Program-made: the position numbers and the translations under genes
Assembly (NCBI GenBank): GCA_024345305.1
Contig: BRON01000008.1
Span: forward strand, 248,001 to 312,000
Source: Mrakia gelida
Lineage: Eukaryota; Basidiomycota; Tremellomycetes; Cystofilobasidiales; Mrakiaceae
Length of the DNA stretch: 64,000 nucleotides
Direction of reading: 5' to 3'
Notes under the pieces: model-generated
The model's input: only the letters and a program-made list of their open reading frames with translations
Told to the model about the DNA's origin: nothing
Database searches by the model: none
Shown: one piece after another, positions 1 to 10,852 of the stretch
Layout: every line of letters starts with the position of its first letter
Numbering within the stretch: the first letter of the stretch is position 1

Positions 1-793
1 CAGACATCGTCGCCGTTTGTCCTGCTTGCTCGACTTGGCTCGCCACCTCATCACACTGCTGGCAGGTCTCAACGCTGACGGACGTCCGTAAGTACTGCTT
101 CTTCTTCTTTACGCTTCCGAACGAACTAAGCGAAGTTGGACGAAAACGAAAAAGCTCACCGGCTCTCGTTCCCCGCCTTTCCCTTTCCCTCTCCAGGAGC
201 CTGTTTCTGCACCCCCGAGGTCTTCAACACCATCAACGAGTGCATCGCCTGCCCCGACATTCTCCAGTTCAACGGGTGGGATGAGTTTGTGGAAGATTAT
301 GAAGGTTTGAAGTACGACGCGTCGTGTGAGTTCGACTTCGATCGTCTAACCGCCCTGCTTCGAAGTCGAGAGCTAACGTCTTCGCGTTTTCTCCCTCTCA
401 ACATGCGTGTACAATTCAGGGGCCACTGCTTCGTGCGCTGAACTCGAAATCACGGGCCTCCCTACCATCAACAACGGCAGCTTCCCAGTCAACCTTTCGA
501 CGTCGTCGACGATCTTCGCTTCCCTCACGGCCTACGATCCCAGGACCACGACGGCTTCAGAGGAGTTCGCTACGGCAGAGTTACGACCGACGGAAACCAG
601 CAGCTCAAAGCCCTCGGTCAGCATCAGTCCCGGCGAAACGGCGACGTCTTCAAACCGAGCCGCGTCGTCGTCGAGCTCAGCTTCCGCTTCGGTCGTCGTT
701 AACGCTTCTTCGTCCGGGTCCAACACGGTCGGGCAACCTGTTGCTTTGATAGTAGTCGCTGGAGTCCTTGGAACTTGGACCGCTTTGATTTAG
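1..793 (+). CDS. Cys-rich secreted GPI-type protein, 5' truncated
   Basis: The 5' end lies outside the window. Three exons are visible: up to 87, 197-325 and 420-793, with introns 88-196 (GTAAGT...CAG) and 326-419 (GTGAGT...CAG); all joins keep frame. The first part carries spaced cysteines (CPACSTWL, HCW, ACFCTP, NECIACP). The C-terminal third is Ser/Thr/Ala-rich and ends in a hydrophobic stretch (VALIVVAGVLGTWTALI) directly before the stop. A Ser/Thr-rich stalk plus hydrophobic tail is typical of fungal GPI-anchored cell-wall proteins; the signal peptide would be upstream and is not seen. It resembles the N-terminal part of the gene that starts at 63679, including the position of the first visible intron. 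No specific family is assigned. The gene is certain; GPI anchoring is inferred. Confidence 0.75.
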
Positions 794-1055
794 AGAAGCA
801 ACGACGAGGCGGGACTTTGTTTTTGTCTCGCATTCGGTTCCGTTCTCTCTATTTTCACAGCTAGAGCAGCGTTGTAGAGTAGGATACAACGTCTCTTTTC
901 GTTAGATCTGTACACCATTAGCTACGCGAATTACAAACTGAATCAAACTCAAAGCCTCCTAGATCGACGCGTCGAAATGACGAGCTCGACTCGAACTCCC
1001 CTCCGTCGTCCTCCCTCCGACGAGGAAACTCCAAAACATCCAACCAGTAGACTCG

Positions 1056-2439
1056 TCACCATATCGACTCCCAGCAGGTCTTCTTGTGCTGTTTCCAGTG
1101 AGCCTTTTGGTGTGCTGCCAAACCGAAGCGAAGGAAAGGAAGGAAAGTCAGTTCACGAAGGGACGAAGGAAGGGAGAGAGACGATGACAGACCTGGAGAG
1201 CAGTAGCGAAGTTGCTTGCACTGTGAAAGAGAGACGATAGGAAAGTCAGAAACTCGGTCTCGAGAGAGGAAGGAGGCCGAAGAGACGAGAAAGACGCGAC
1301 TCACCCTTCCGCCAGCCATCATTTCCTGACCGTCCTCCATCTCCTTACACTCCCCCAGCCCACTCCCCGCACAGCTCGTCCACGGCTGCTCGTCCCTCCA
1401 ATGCTTCCTCAGCCTCACACACGGCGTATGCTCGCACTGTCCACCGAGGAAGCTGGCGAGGTTCGCCGCCTCCTTGTACAGAGCCTCTCGCAGACTCGCA
1501 AACTGGGCGCTGTTGTCGGTGGCGGCGGACTGAGTGGTGATGTTGGCTTTGAGCCGCTGTATCGACTTCCCGAGTGTTGAAGCGGCGGAGGAGGTGATCT
1601 CGGGGGTGTAGGAGGTAGGAGGGGAGGAGAGGAAGATGAGGGACGAGACGATCTTGATCATCTTGTGAGCGTTGAAGGGGTAGGCGATGGAGGATCCGGT
1701 CTTCCAGGGTGTCTAAAGAGCGAGAGAGAATCACGTGGTTGTCAAATGACTGCTCCGAGGATATGTGAACGGCCGAGAACGAAAAAAAGAGAGACGCGTT
1801 GGAGCTCACAGAGTTTTCGATCCGACTGTTCAGATCCGCAAGAACAGCATCGGCGACGAGCATTAGCTTGATGAGAGAACTTGGCTGGGAAGTCTCTGTC
1901 CGAATGTAGCGAGCGAAATGTGGGAGAGCGAGGGGGTCCGACGCGACGGTTGAGAGGAGGAAGACTGAGTGGTCGAAAGTGGGAGAGTCGAGAACGAGGG
2001 CTGCTGAAACGTGGAATGTCCTTAGGAACGCGGGTAGATGTTCATGACTGAAGCGGGCCTGTGGAAGTATGGTAAGACCAGGGACTCGGATAGGTTAGAA
2101 TGCGAGAAGAAGACGAAGGGCGGGAAGGAAGGGGGAGGTGGATGGGTGAGCTCACGAGAGTGGCACTGTTGCTTGCGGTAGGTTCTGCCAGATCGTTGAG
2201 CTGGAGAAGATGGAGACAAGAGGGAGTTAGTGATGGTGCATCTGTACGGATAACTTGAGAAGAGGAAACGAAGGACGAACCAGCTGAGAGGTCTGGTCGA
2301 TTCTCCTTCGAGCTGGAGTCTTGTTCAGGTTCGCATCCGAAGTGAAGAAGGCCTGGGTATAATCAGAGATGATCATGTCGTATGAGTCGTCTTGGCATCC
2401 GAAAGCTGCTGATAGATCTTCGACCGTGGGTTCCGCCAT
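1056..2439 (-). CDS. MYND-type zinc-finger protein
   Basis: Multi-exon gene starting at ATG 2439 (MAEPTVEDLSAAFGC) and ending at TGA 1056-1058. Exons in order: about 2439-2282, a short one near 2200, about 2058-1812, about 1712-1304, then two small exons encoding the zinc finger. The middle is helical and unremarkable. The C-terminus reads CKQLRYCS, then after an intron HQKAHWKQHKKTC, which is the second half of a MYND finger (consensus YCxxxCQxxHWxxHxxxC). An intron splits the finger. The Cys that normally precedes the Gln is His here (AHQKAHW). Upstream cysteines (CEHTPC, SCAGSGLGEC) could supply the first ligands, with unusually long spacing. MYND fingers bind proline-rich partners. No SET domain is visible, so this is not an obvious SMYD methyltransferase. 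Family call firm, function unknown. Confidence 0.7.
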
Positions 2440-2779
2440 GTTGTGGACGGAAGAAAAAGAAGGGAAGAAGGAGGGAAGGAGGTCGTCTGCGGTTTCGAGC
2501 TCGCGTCTCGACCTCCTCCTCCTCCTTCAAGTTGTTCGGCTCTTAACGTCCAGCTCGATTTTCTCGGTTCTTTTCTACAGCTTCCCCTTCCTCTTATCAG
2601 CATTGCATCGCATCGACTCCCCCTAAAACAAGAGTCGCCTTCTCTCTATACCCCATCGCCTTCGTTCGTTCGACTCAGGAACCACGCACGTCCCCTCCAT
2701 CACCTCCCCTTCCTTCCCTCTTTTCAGCTCGCCTGGCTTCCCTCTACGCCAAGACTCGAAGCGCAGTCGATAGCAGACG
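2440..2779. promoter_or_regulatory. Shared upstream region, MYND and RhoGAP genes
   Basis: This 340-bp gap separates two divergently transcribed genes, so it must hold both promoters. It is strongly CT-rich on the + strand from about 2510 to 2740, as is usual before starts in this window. I see no convincing TATA box and no coding exon. Confidence 0.5.
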
Positions 2780-5700
2780 ATGCAAGACCACGATCACCAC
2801 AACCACGATCATCACGACCACTCCCATGGAACTGGAGGGCCGGAAGGAGGAGGAGGAGCGAATACTCCGAGCTTGCCTCCTGGAGTCGACACCGTCTGCG
2901 GAGGATGCAAACAAGCTATAGAGCACGATAACGGAGGTGTAGTGGTCGCTTTTGGGTGAGTCCTGTCTTCCTGCCTTCGATCGAGGACGCTGGGAGTGTT
3001 TTGGGAAGGGAAGGAGGGGAGAGGGGAGGAGCTGAGTGAGCAGGGGAGGAGCGAGAGGGGGAGACCTCTTCTTGGGGGACGGCCCGTTGCCTCCATCGAA
3101 CCGGGTCTCGTAGAGGTATAGAGCAGGCACCAAAAGAGAGGAGATGGTCCTCTCAGAGCTCGGGGCGCGAAAAGCTCGACAATGAAGAGAAAGGAGAAGT
3201 TGAGCTGAGCTGATCGACTCCCCTTGGCCCTCCCCTCCTTCCCTCCCCGTCGCAGCTCGAGTCTGTTCCACATCGACTGCTTCAGATGCTCAAAGGTTCG
3301 TACATGAATTCTCCTTCTCTCTACCTTCGCCTTCCTCTCGCTGTCATCTCACTTCTCGTTTTCCTGCTCGTTGAATCGCGAATAGTGTCAGGACCGAGTG
3401 ACCGCGGACACCAACCTTCTCCTTCTCTCGGATGGGAACCCCGTTTGCTCGAATTGTAGCTACCAAGTGAGTTCGCTTCTCACTACTAGACGGGAGGCTC
3501 GAGCTGACCACTTGCTTTCTTGGGTTCGCAGTGCTTTGTATGCAAGAAACCCATCATGGACGAGGCCATCATGACCGGTGAGTTTGAAGCTCGAGCTCAA
3601 GTTTCGGTCACCTCCTCGTTGTCCCTTGTCCTTGGACAACGAGCGAAGGCCAATAGAGAGAGCTGATCTTGTTTCGGTTTGGGCTTGGAACTCAGGCGAC
3701 GAGTCTTACCATGCTGCCTGCTTTACCTGTCGACATTGCAACAAGAGGATCGAGGAGCTCGTGTTTGCGAAGACGAGTCAGGGGATTTACTGCATGGTTC
3801 GTTCTCTCTCTTGCCGTTTCTTCGTTTCAAAAGTAGAGAGTAGCTGATCTTCATGTCTCTGTACGCTTCAGTCCTGTCACAACGAGCGAGTGGCGAAGAG
3901 TCGACGACACGCCGAGGCGAAGAGGAAGCAGCAGCGAAAGGACAAGGAGAAGGACAAGTTACGCGAGGTTCGTTGTTCGCTCATCTTTTGCTTTTATCTC
4001 GTAAGAAGAAGCTGACAGATCCCTCCCTTCGTTTTCTTTGGACCGCTCAGAATCAACTCCAGACGCAGCAAGGTCTCCCGAACTCCTCCTCCGGCTACGT
4101 CGACTCTCCCTCCTCGTACTCCCTCGGAATGCCTTCTCCAACAGCCACGACTCCCAACCTCACTCCTCACCCAGACTACTTCCCCGAAATGTCGTCTCCT
4201 GCCTCATCGGCGGTCTCTCCTCGTCCATCTCGATCTCCATCAGCTCAAGGAAACAACTCCCTCAACCCAAACGATCGGAGCTTCGCGTCGACTTCCTCCT
4301 CCTCCCCTCAACCATCGTCGACCTCTCCCAACCTTTCAATCACTCCTCGGACCAACACTCTTCCTCTCCCATCGGCGTTGAGCCCGTTGAACGGCCCGTC
4401 AGGCCTCCCTGTTCGAAGAAGCAGCGTCGACGATGGATCGTCAGGGAAACCGCCGATGTCGAGCGGAGGCCACACCCCGAGCGTGTCGATGGGATCTGGA
4501 GTTGGTCTGGGTCTGGGTTTGGGAGTTCCGACGACAAAGGCAGATCGCAGGAGGAGTATCAACCCTTCGACGTTCCCCGTGGAAGCGGTCTCGAACGTCG
4601 TCGACTCGTCGGATCGGTCGAACAACGTTTCAGCCTCGTCGTCCCTGGGATCCCTTTCGGCCAACTCGCACGGACATCAAGACGGCAGGTTGACTCCTCT
4701 ACCTCCCTCGCCTCTCCGAACCACGTTCGATCAAGGAGGAAACCCGAATCGATCTCCCTCTCCCTCCCCGTCCCTCCTCGACCCTTCCAACACCGCTCCT
4801 CTCAACATCTCCTCGAGGTCGCGTTCAAAATCGAGAGATCCCATCAACCCTCTACCAGAGGACCCCTCGTACTTCCCTCATCCCTCGACCTCCTCAGCAC
4901 CTCCTCGAACCTCCTCCCTCCCGGACTCGTTGACGAGCCCAACTCTCACCGTCAACGGCGCGCTGGCAGCTCCTTCGCCCATCAGTCCGCGAGGAGGGAC
5001 GTTCCTAGGAGCAGGAGTGGAACCCGGAGCTCGTTCGTCAAGTCCAAGACGAAGAGAAGGATCCTCAGGCGTTCCCTCGCCAGATCAGCTTCACTTCCCG
5101 TCGAACCCTCCCCTCGTCGCGCCTCTTCCTCGATCTCCTACCACCACCTTCCCTTCCTCCCATCTTGGCCAGCCTCACCCGCCGTTACTCAGGACGTCGT
5201 CGGACGATCGTCAACGAGCTCCAAGCGACTCGTTCAACGTCACGTTCGGATTCGAGAACGACCCTCCTCGTCCGTCGATGAGCTCGGAACGAGGCACCTC
5301 CCCAACGTCGACCTTCCTCGCTCCCCGCCAGAGATCCACGAGTGCAGTCTCCGTCGATCCTCCGAGATTGGACGCGCACCGACCAGTTTCGTTCTTGGGA
5401 GACGACCCGGACTTCTCGTCGATGTTCCAGAGGAGGGAGGAGCAGCAGTCGTCGTCGAAGTCGTCGGAGGTCCCTTCCACTCCCTCGACTGGATCAACGA
5501 TTCACGATGGAGGAGACGGCGTCGGATTTGGACGAGGAGGAGGACACCGGTCTCGAGAACCTTCGGCGAACACAGACGAGGACGAGGAGGATCCAGACAT
5601 CACCATCTCCGCCATCGAATTCCCTTCCTCCCCTTCGAACGCCGACTCCATCGACTCCCCGAACCGACCTTCGGACTCGTCGTCTCGACCAGGAGGCCTC

Positions 5701-8690
5701 ATGAAAAGCTCCTCCTCTTGGACCAGCGACAAACCTCTCCCTACCTCGCCTTCCTCTAACTTCTCCACGTCGACGACGGACCTCTCAGTCTCGTTGAACC
5801 TCCGAGCGAGGCAGGACTCCCAAGGATCCATCTCGGGACTGTTGGCCGAGGACGGAGGGGAGACGATGAAGATGCTGAAGGTCTTGATCGAGAAGGCGAA
5901 GGAGAAGGGAGAGAAGGAGGTGATGGTCTCGGTCGAGAGCCTGGAGGTTTTGATCGGAGAGGCTGGGAAAGGACGTGAGAAGTACGTCAGTCTCAAGGGG
6001 AAGTACGATGGTATCAAGGTGAGCCATACTGTTTGGCTCTTTGTCACATTGCCTCTGCATCTCCCATTTCTCGTCGACCCCTCGTCGCGTCCCTCGCCCG
6101 AAACTGACCAGCTCTCTCCCTCCTCTTCTTTCCAATAGAGAGCCTCCGCTCGCTACATCGAAGGTCTCACCGTCGCCTCAGACGACTACGAGAAGGAGGT
6201 CTCTGCTCGTCGAGAGGTCGAATCGGAGGTCAAGCGTCTTCGAGCTCAGATGCACGGTCAGACGGCGAGGCTGTCGATGATGGACGCGGATCTCAAGAGG
6301 CAAGACTCGATGCAGAGGAGGTCGAGGGAGCTCGTGAAGGACATGCAGGGATTGGAGAAGGATCTCTCGAAGCTAAGAGCTGAAAGGGATCTGACTTTGG
6401 CTGAGGTGGAAGAGTTGAGCAGCAGTTCGAAGTGAGTCCCTCGCTCGACGCGTCCTTCCTTGCCTTTCCTGTCCTTTCTCCCTTCCGTTTGAAACATCGT
6501 GCTGACAACCAGCTTCCTTTCATCCTTCTCAGGAGCGGAAACCTCCTCGAAGCAGCCAAATCATCGGGCAACGGTCACCAATCCTCCCTCTCTCGATCCC
6601 TCTCGACTCGTCTCGAAGTCGTCAAGGAGCAGTACCGCGAGGAGCTCGTACCTCTCACAGCCGAACGAGAACGACTCACTCGAGAGATCAACGAACTCCG
6701 AGAGGCTCGAGAGACCTACCTCGAGGAATCCACCACTCTCAACGCTCGGAACGAGGAACTCTCGGATCTCCAGGCTTCCCTCCTCAGGCAGGTCGAGACC
6801 GCCGAGGACGCGCTCGCCCGAGCTCAGCGACAAGGCAGTGGATCGTCGTCGATGGCTCAGAACATCAGCGGCAACAACGGACGCTCGTTCGGAGGAAGCA
6901 ACAACAACCGACACGCTCCTTCAGCTTCGTCCTCGATCCCTCATCACCATCACCCTTCCGGTTCCCCTTCCCTCTCCTCCCTCGCAACCTCAGCAACTCT
7001 CCACGAAGTCCCCGAAGAGGTCGCCAAGTACGTCAAGGTCGTCAAACCCGAAACCATGGAGCCAGCACCAGCGATCCGGAAGTTCAAGTGGTACAAGTCC
7101 TCGAAAGGTCCCGAATCGTCCAGCACCACTTCCTCGAACTCGGCCTCGACGTCTTCGAGCTCGGGAGGGAAGCAGCCTTCGAGCCAGGTCCTTGGGATGG
7201 TGAATGGGAAGGGAGGGAAGGTCCTCTACGACGGAGGTTCGTTGGGTAGCAGCGTCGGAGGAGGAGCGGGAGGAGGAGGAGGGACAGGGAAGGAACACGT
7301 CTTCATGCAGCACAACATCCCGACGCTGAGGTTCACGAGGTGTGATCACTGTGGAGATAAGATGTGGGGACCGATCCAGGAGTTGCGGTGTGCTGGTGAG
7401 TCTCTCGTTTCCGCTCGTTCGTTCCCTTTTCCCTCGCATCGAGACTGACTCTCGACCCGGTTTCGTCTTCGTTCGACGAACAGGTTGTGGAACGAACTGC
7501 CATTCGAAATGTGCTCCTCAGTACGATCGACCTTGCAATAGCTCGTCAGCTGCTCTGCCTTCGTTGGACGAGGGTGCAGGAGACGCTGGACCACCGCGTA
7601 AGTCTGATATGCGTTCGCCTCCTCGCCGCGTTTTGGCTCGCTGACCTCTCGTCCTTTTTCGTCTGCAGCACCTTCGATGTTTGGTCGAGATCTTACGGAA
7701 CAGGCTGAAGCCGACGGGGAATCCATCCCTGTTATCGTTCGGAAGTGCATCGCTGCTGTCGACGCCGTTGGAATGGAGTACGAGGGTGAGGACGCGTCTT
7801 CCCATCTTCGATTTTTCGCTGCGTTTCGCGACGCTGACTCTCTTCGTCTTATTCTCTTCTCCAGGAATCTACCGAAAGACTGGAGGATCCTCGCAGTCGA
7901 AGCACATCACTCAGCTCTTCGAACGAGGAGACTACGACGCGTTCGATTTGAGCGATCAGGATACGTGAGTTCGAGTTCCCTCTCGTTTCTTCTCGGACTG
8001 AAACTGACTCTCGTTCTCTCGACCTACAGCTTTAACGACATCAGTAGTGTCACCTCGGTCCTCAAGAACTACTTCCGAGCCCTTCCAGATCCTCTCTTGA
8101 CCCATCAGTTCCATGAGCAGTTCGTCGGTGCAGCGAGTGAGTCTTCGCTCTCTCCTTCCGTCTTCCTTTGCCGTCTTCTCTGCGACTTGGACCCCACCAG
8201 TTCACCGACCTTCTTCCATGTTCTCTCTCACAGTGATTCGTGATCTCGACGCCAAACGTGCAGCTCTGCTTCCGCTCGTTCAGCAGCTTCCCAAAGCTCA
8301 CTTCGACACTCTTCGGTACCTCATGCTGCATCTCAACCGGTTCGTTCCCGTCCTTCCCTTCTCTCGTCTATCTGAATCTTTCAACTGACCATCGTTCTTC
8401 TCGAATCCTCCAGAGTCATGGCTTTGCAGAAGGAGAACCTGATGTCGGCTCGAAACCTCGGAGTCGTCTTTGGTCGTAAGTCGCGTTCTTTCCCTCCGGT
8501 TCTGCTCGTTTGATCCCTCGTCCTGACTCGCTCTTCTTCCCATCCCCATCTCTCGTACTCAGCTACCCTCATGCGCTCAGCAGACCGGTCTCGCGAGTTC
8601 GGGGACATGGCCGGAAAAGCTCTCGCCATCGATTGGCTCGTCGAGAATGCTCAAGAGGCCTTCGCTCCTCAACAGGACTCGGAGGCTTAG
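2780..8690 (+). CDS. LIM-LIM-C1-RhoGAP protein (Rho GTPase-activating)
   Basis: Sixteen exons join in frame to about 1,465 residues, from ATG 2780 to TAG 8688-8690. After a His/Asp-rich start come two LIM domains (CGGCKQ, HIDCFRCSKC, CSNC; then CFVCKK, HAACFTCRHC, CMSCH) spread over six small exons. A long Ser/Pro-rich disordered exon follows (4051-6018), then coiled coil (6139-7000). A C1 domain follows (HNIPTLRFTRCDHCGDKMWG...CGTNCHSKC). The C-terminus is a RhoGAP domain with the arginine finger in GIYRKTGG, then LKNYFRALPDPLL and ARNLGVVFGPTLMR. It should switch off a Rho/Cdc42-class GTPase at the cortex; the C1 and LIM modules would target it to lipid and partners. The domain order resembles fungal Rga/Lrg-type GAPs. 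The exact GTPase cannot be read from sequence. Confidence 0.93.
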
Positions 8691-9250
8691 CTTTCCCTCA
8701 CTTCTTTTCCTACTACTTCCTTCCTCTTGGGTTTATTCTTTCACGATCTTCACGCTTCTTCACGCCCTTCGCTTTTTCCTTCGCTCTCGTTCGTTCAGCT
8801 TGTCGATACCTCCTTCGTTTCGCTTCTCCTCCCTTCACCTCTTCCTTCCTCGAGGCCTCCAGTGAGGTCGCTCCCGTTCTATACAGCTGCTTTGGGTGGT
8901 TCCTCTTTTGTATCCTCTACATATCGCTATCGCTCTTGCTTCCCTTCTTCTCGACGCGTCCTCCCCTCCGAAAGACTCCGTCGCCTTTATCCGACGAAGA
9001 CGTGATTCAAGGAGCTGACGACGCTACTCCTTTCTTCTCAAGCTCCTTCCGAGACGTTTCAGCCCTCGACGCTCACTTCCTCTTCTCTCGATGCAGAGGG
9101 ATCCCTCGAACCACAATTTTTCTCCTCTTGATTGCTGACTACTCGCTGACTGACCTCTTCGGACGAGACCGGGAGAGATCGACGAGTGAAAAGTGCCAGC
9201 GAAAGGTCGAGCTTTCCTCCCCTCCAACCTCTTCCCTTCACTTTCCAGAC
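8691..9250. promoter_or_regulatory. Intergenic region upstream of the GST gene
   Basis: About 560 bp of CT-rich sequence between the RhoGAP stop and the GST start, two genes in tandem orientation. It should contain the RhoGAP 3'UTR and the GST promoter and leader. One exact GACGCGTC palindrome lies at 8953-8960. The open frame across it is low-complexity Leu/Phe/Ser and I do not take it as coding. Confidence 0.45.
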
Positions 9251-10568
9251 ATGTCTTCTGCCCCTACGTCCCTCGAGAACATCTCCATCAAGTACTTTGG
9301 CATCGGAGGACGTGCTCAACCCAGTTTCGTCTCACCTTTCGCCTCCAAACGTCGGCGAGAGGCAGCTCATTCGCTTCCTTCCCACGAGGGCTGACCTTCA
9401 TTTCTCTCCTTCTTCTTCGTCCAGTCTACTTCCTCCTCGAGGACGCGGGTCTCACATACGACAAGGAGGAGGTCAACCCATCGAACCGGGAGGCTTACAA
9501 CGCGGAGAAATTCGAGTGAGTCTCTAAGGAACGCTCGTTCATGAGCTCCGAGCTCGAGCTCGAGCTGCTGGCTGCCTTTACTTCACTCTTCGTCTCAGCC
9601 GAGCTGACCATCCTTCTCCTTTGCTTCGGGTGTTGAAAAGCTTCGCAAAGTACCCCTTCAACCAGCTCCCCGTTGTCCAGGTCAACGGTCTCCACCTCGC
9701 TCAGCAGGACGCTATCTTGAGGTTCTTCGCCAGGGCCTTGGGTGAGCTCGTTTTCGGTTTAGCGAGGAGATGCGAGACAGACGTGGGCTGAAGCTGATCC
9801 TTCATCTTCCTTGCTTCTCAGGTTACGCCCCTACCTCCTTTGAAGACGAGACTGTGGTTGACATGCTTGCGTGTGAGCTCTCTTCCGCTCGTCTTCCCCT
9901 CGTCCGTCTTCGCGAAACGACACTGAACTCGTCCTTCATCTCCTCCCAGGCTCCGTCGAGGATCTCAACCGAGCGTACACTAGCTCCGTCTACTCTGATG
10001 ACTACGTACGTCCAACACTCTTCCACGGTTGAAAACAGGGCGACGAAAACCGAATTCGAACTGACCTTGTCTCTCCCCCCGCCGCGCGACTGATTTCTGG
10101 TCGGCTCTTCAGATCAACCAACTCACTTCCCTCTGCCAGATCACGGTCCCAAAGATTCTCGCCCAGTACGAGTACCTCCTCTCCCAGTCCAGGGGACCCG
10201 AGGGAACGTTCATCGCGTCCGAAAAGGTTCGTCTCGTCCATCCCAGTCACGTCTTCCGCGTTCTCGTCTCTCGTTTTGTCTCGAGCTCTGCCCTCGTCTC
10301 CTGCCCTTCCTGGCTCAAGTTTACCTCTTCCCCCTCTTCTTTCTTTGCCTTTTCGGCTTCGCAGCCCACCTTCCCCGAGTTCACCCTCCTCCACATCGTC
10401 TACGGTCTCCTCATCCTCTCCCCCTCGACTCTCGACTCCTTCCCTCTCCTCGCCGCTTGGTACAAGAAGATGACTTCGCGAGCTGGAATCGCTGCCTACC
10501 TCAAGTCGGGAAGGAAGCCCGCTATGCTCAACGGGAGTGCGAACGGACAGAACAAGGTGTGCGAGTAA
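9251..10568 (+). CDS. Glutathione S-transferase family protein
   Basis: Seven exons (9251-9323, 9425-9515, 9641-9741, 9822-9872, 9950-10005, 10113-10226, 10365-10568) join in frame to 229 residues. This is a normal length for a sigma/alpha-like GST. The N-terminal thioredoxin-fold half shows IKYFGIGGRAQP and IYFLLEDAGLTYD, the cis-proline glutathione-site segment NQLPVVQVNG, and the gamma-glutamyl-binding turn QQDAILRFFARALG. The C-terminal half is all helical and contains PTFPEFTLLHIVYGLL near the end. The expected reaction is conjugation or isomerisation using glutathione in the cytosol. Tyr in KYFG is the likely catalytic residue by family analogy. The third exon uses a weak acceptor (TTGAAAAG) but is preceded by a normal GCTGAC branch site. 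Substrate unknown. Confidence 0.88.
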
Positions 10569-10852
10569 ATCTTCGTTTCCAGACGCGTCGTTTGGTTTCC
10601 TTGCTTTGCATTCGCTTTTTGGGCTCTTTAGATATATCAACGTTTCTATACCCGGACAACGTGTACTTCCATCCATCTTCGAGCTGGTGTTCGAGACCTC
10701 TTGGAACAAGAATGGAACGCAAAGAAAGCGAGTCGAACCGTCGCCTCGCTTCGACGTCGACGATCTCTTCCTCAACACCGTCGCGGTCGTGAAAGTCTAT
10801 ATTCTAGGACATATGTAAGGCAAACAACCAAAACCACCACCACCACCGACCC

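Noticed and set aside
4038..5759. 573-codon + frame inside the RhoGAP disordered exon
   Set aside because: It overlaps exon 4051-6018 in another frame; the true frame continues into LIM, C1 and RhoGAP coding. The open shadow frame results from biased TC-rich codons.
8510..9394. 294-codon + frame spanning the RhoGAP end and GST start
   Set aside because: Low-complexity Phe/Leu/Ser shadow of pyrimidine-rich DNA; overlaps the last RhoGAP exon and GST exon 1 in the wrong frame.
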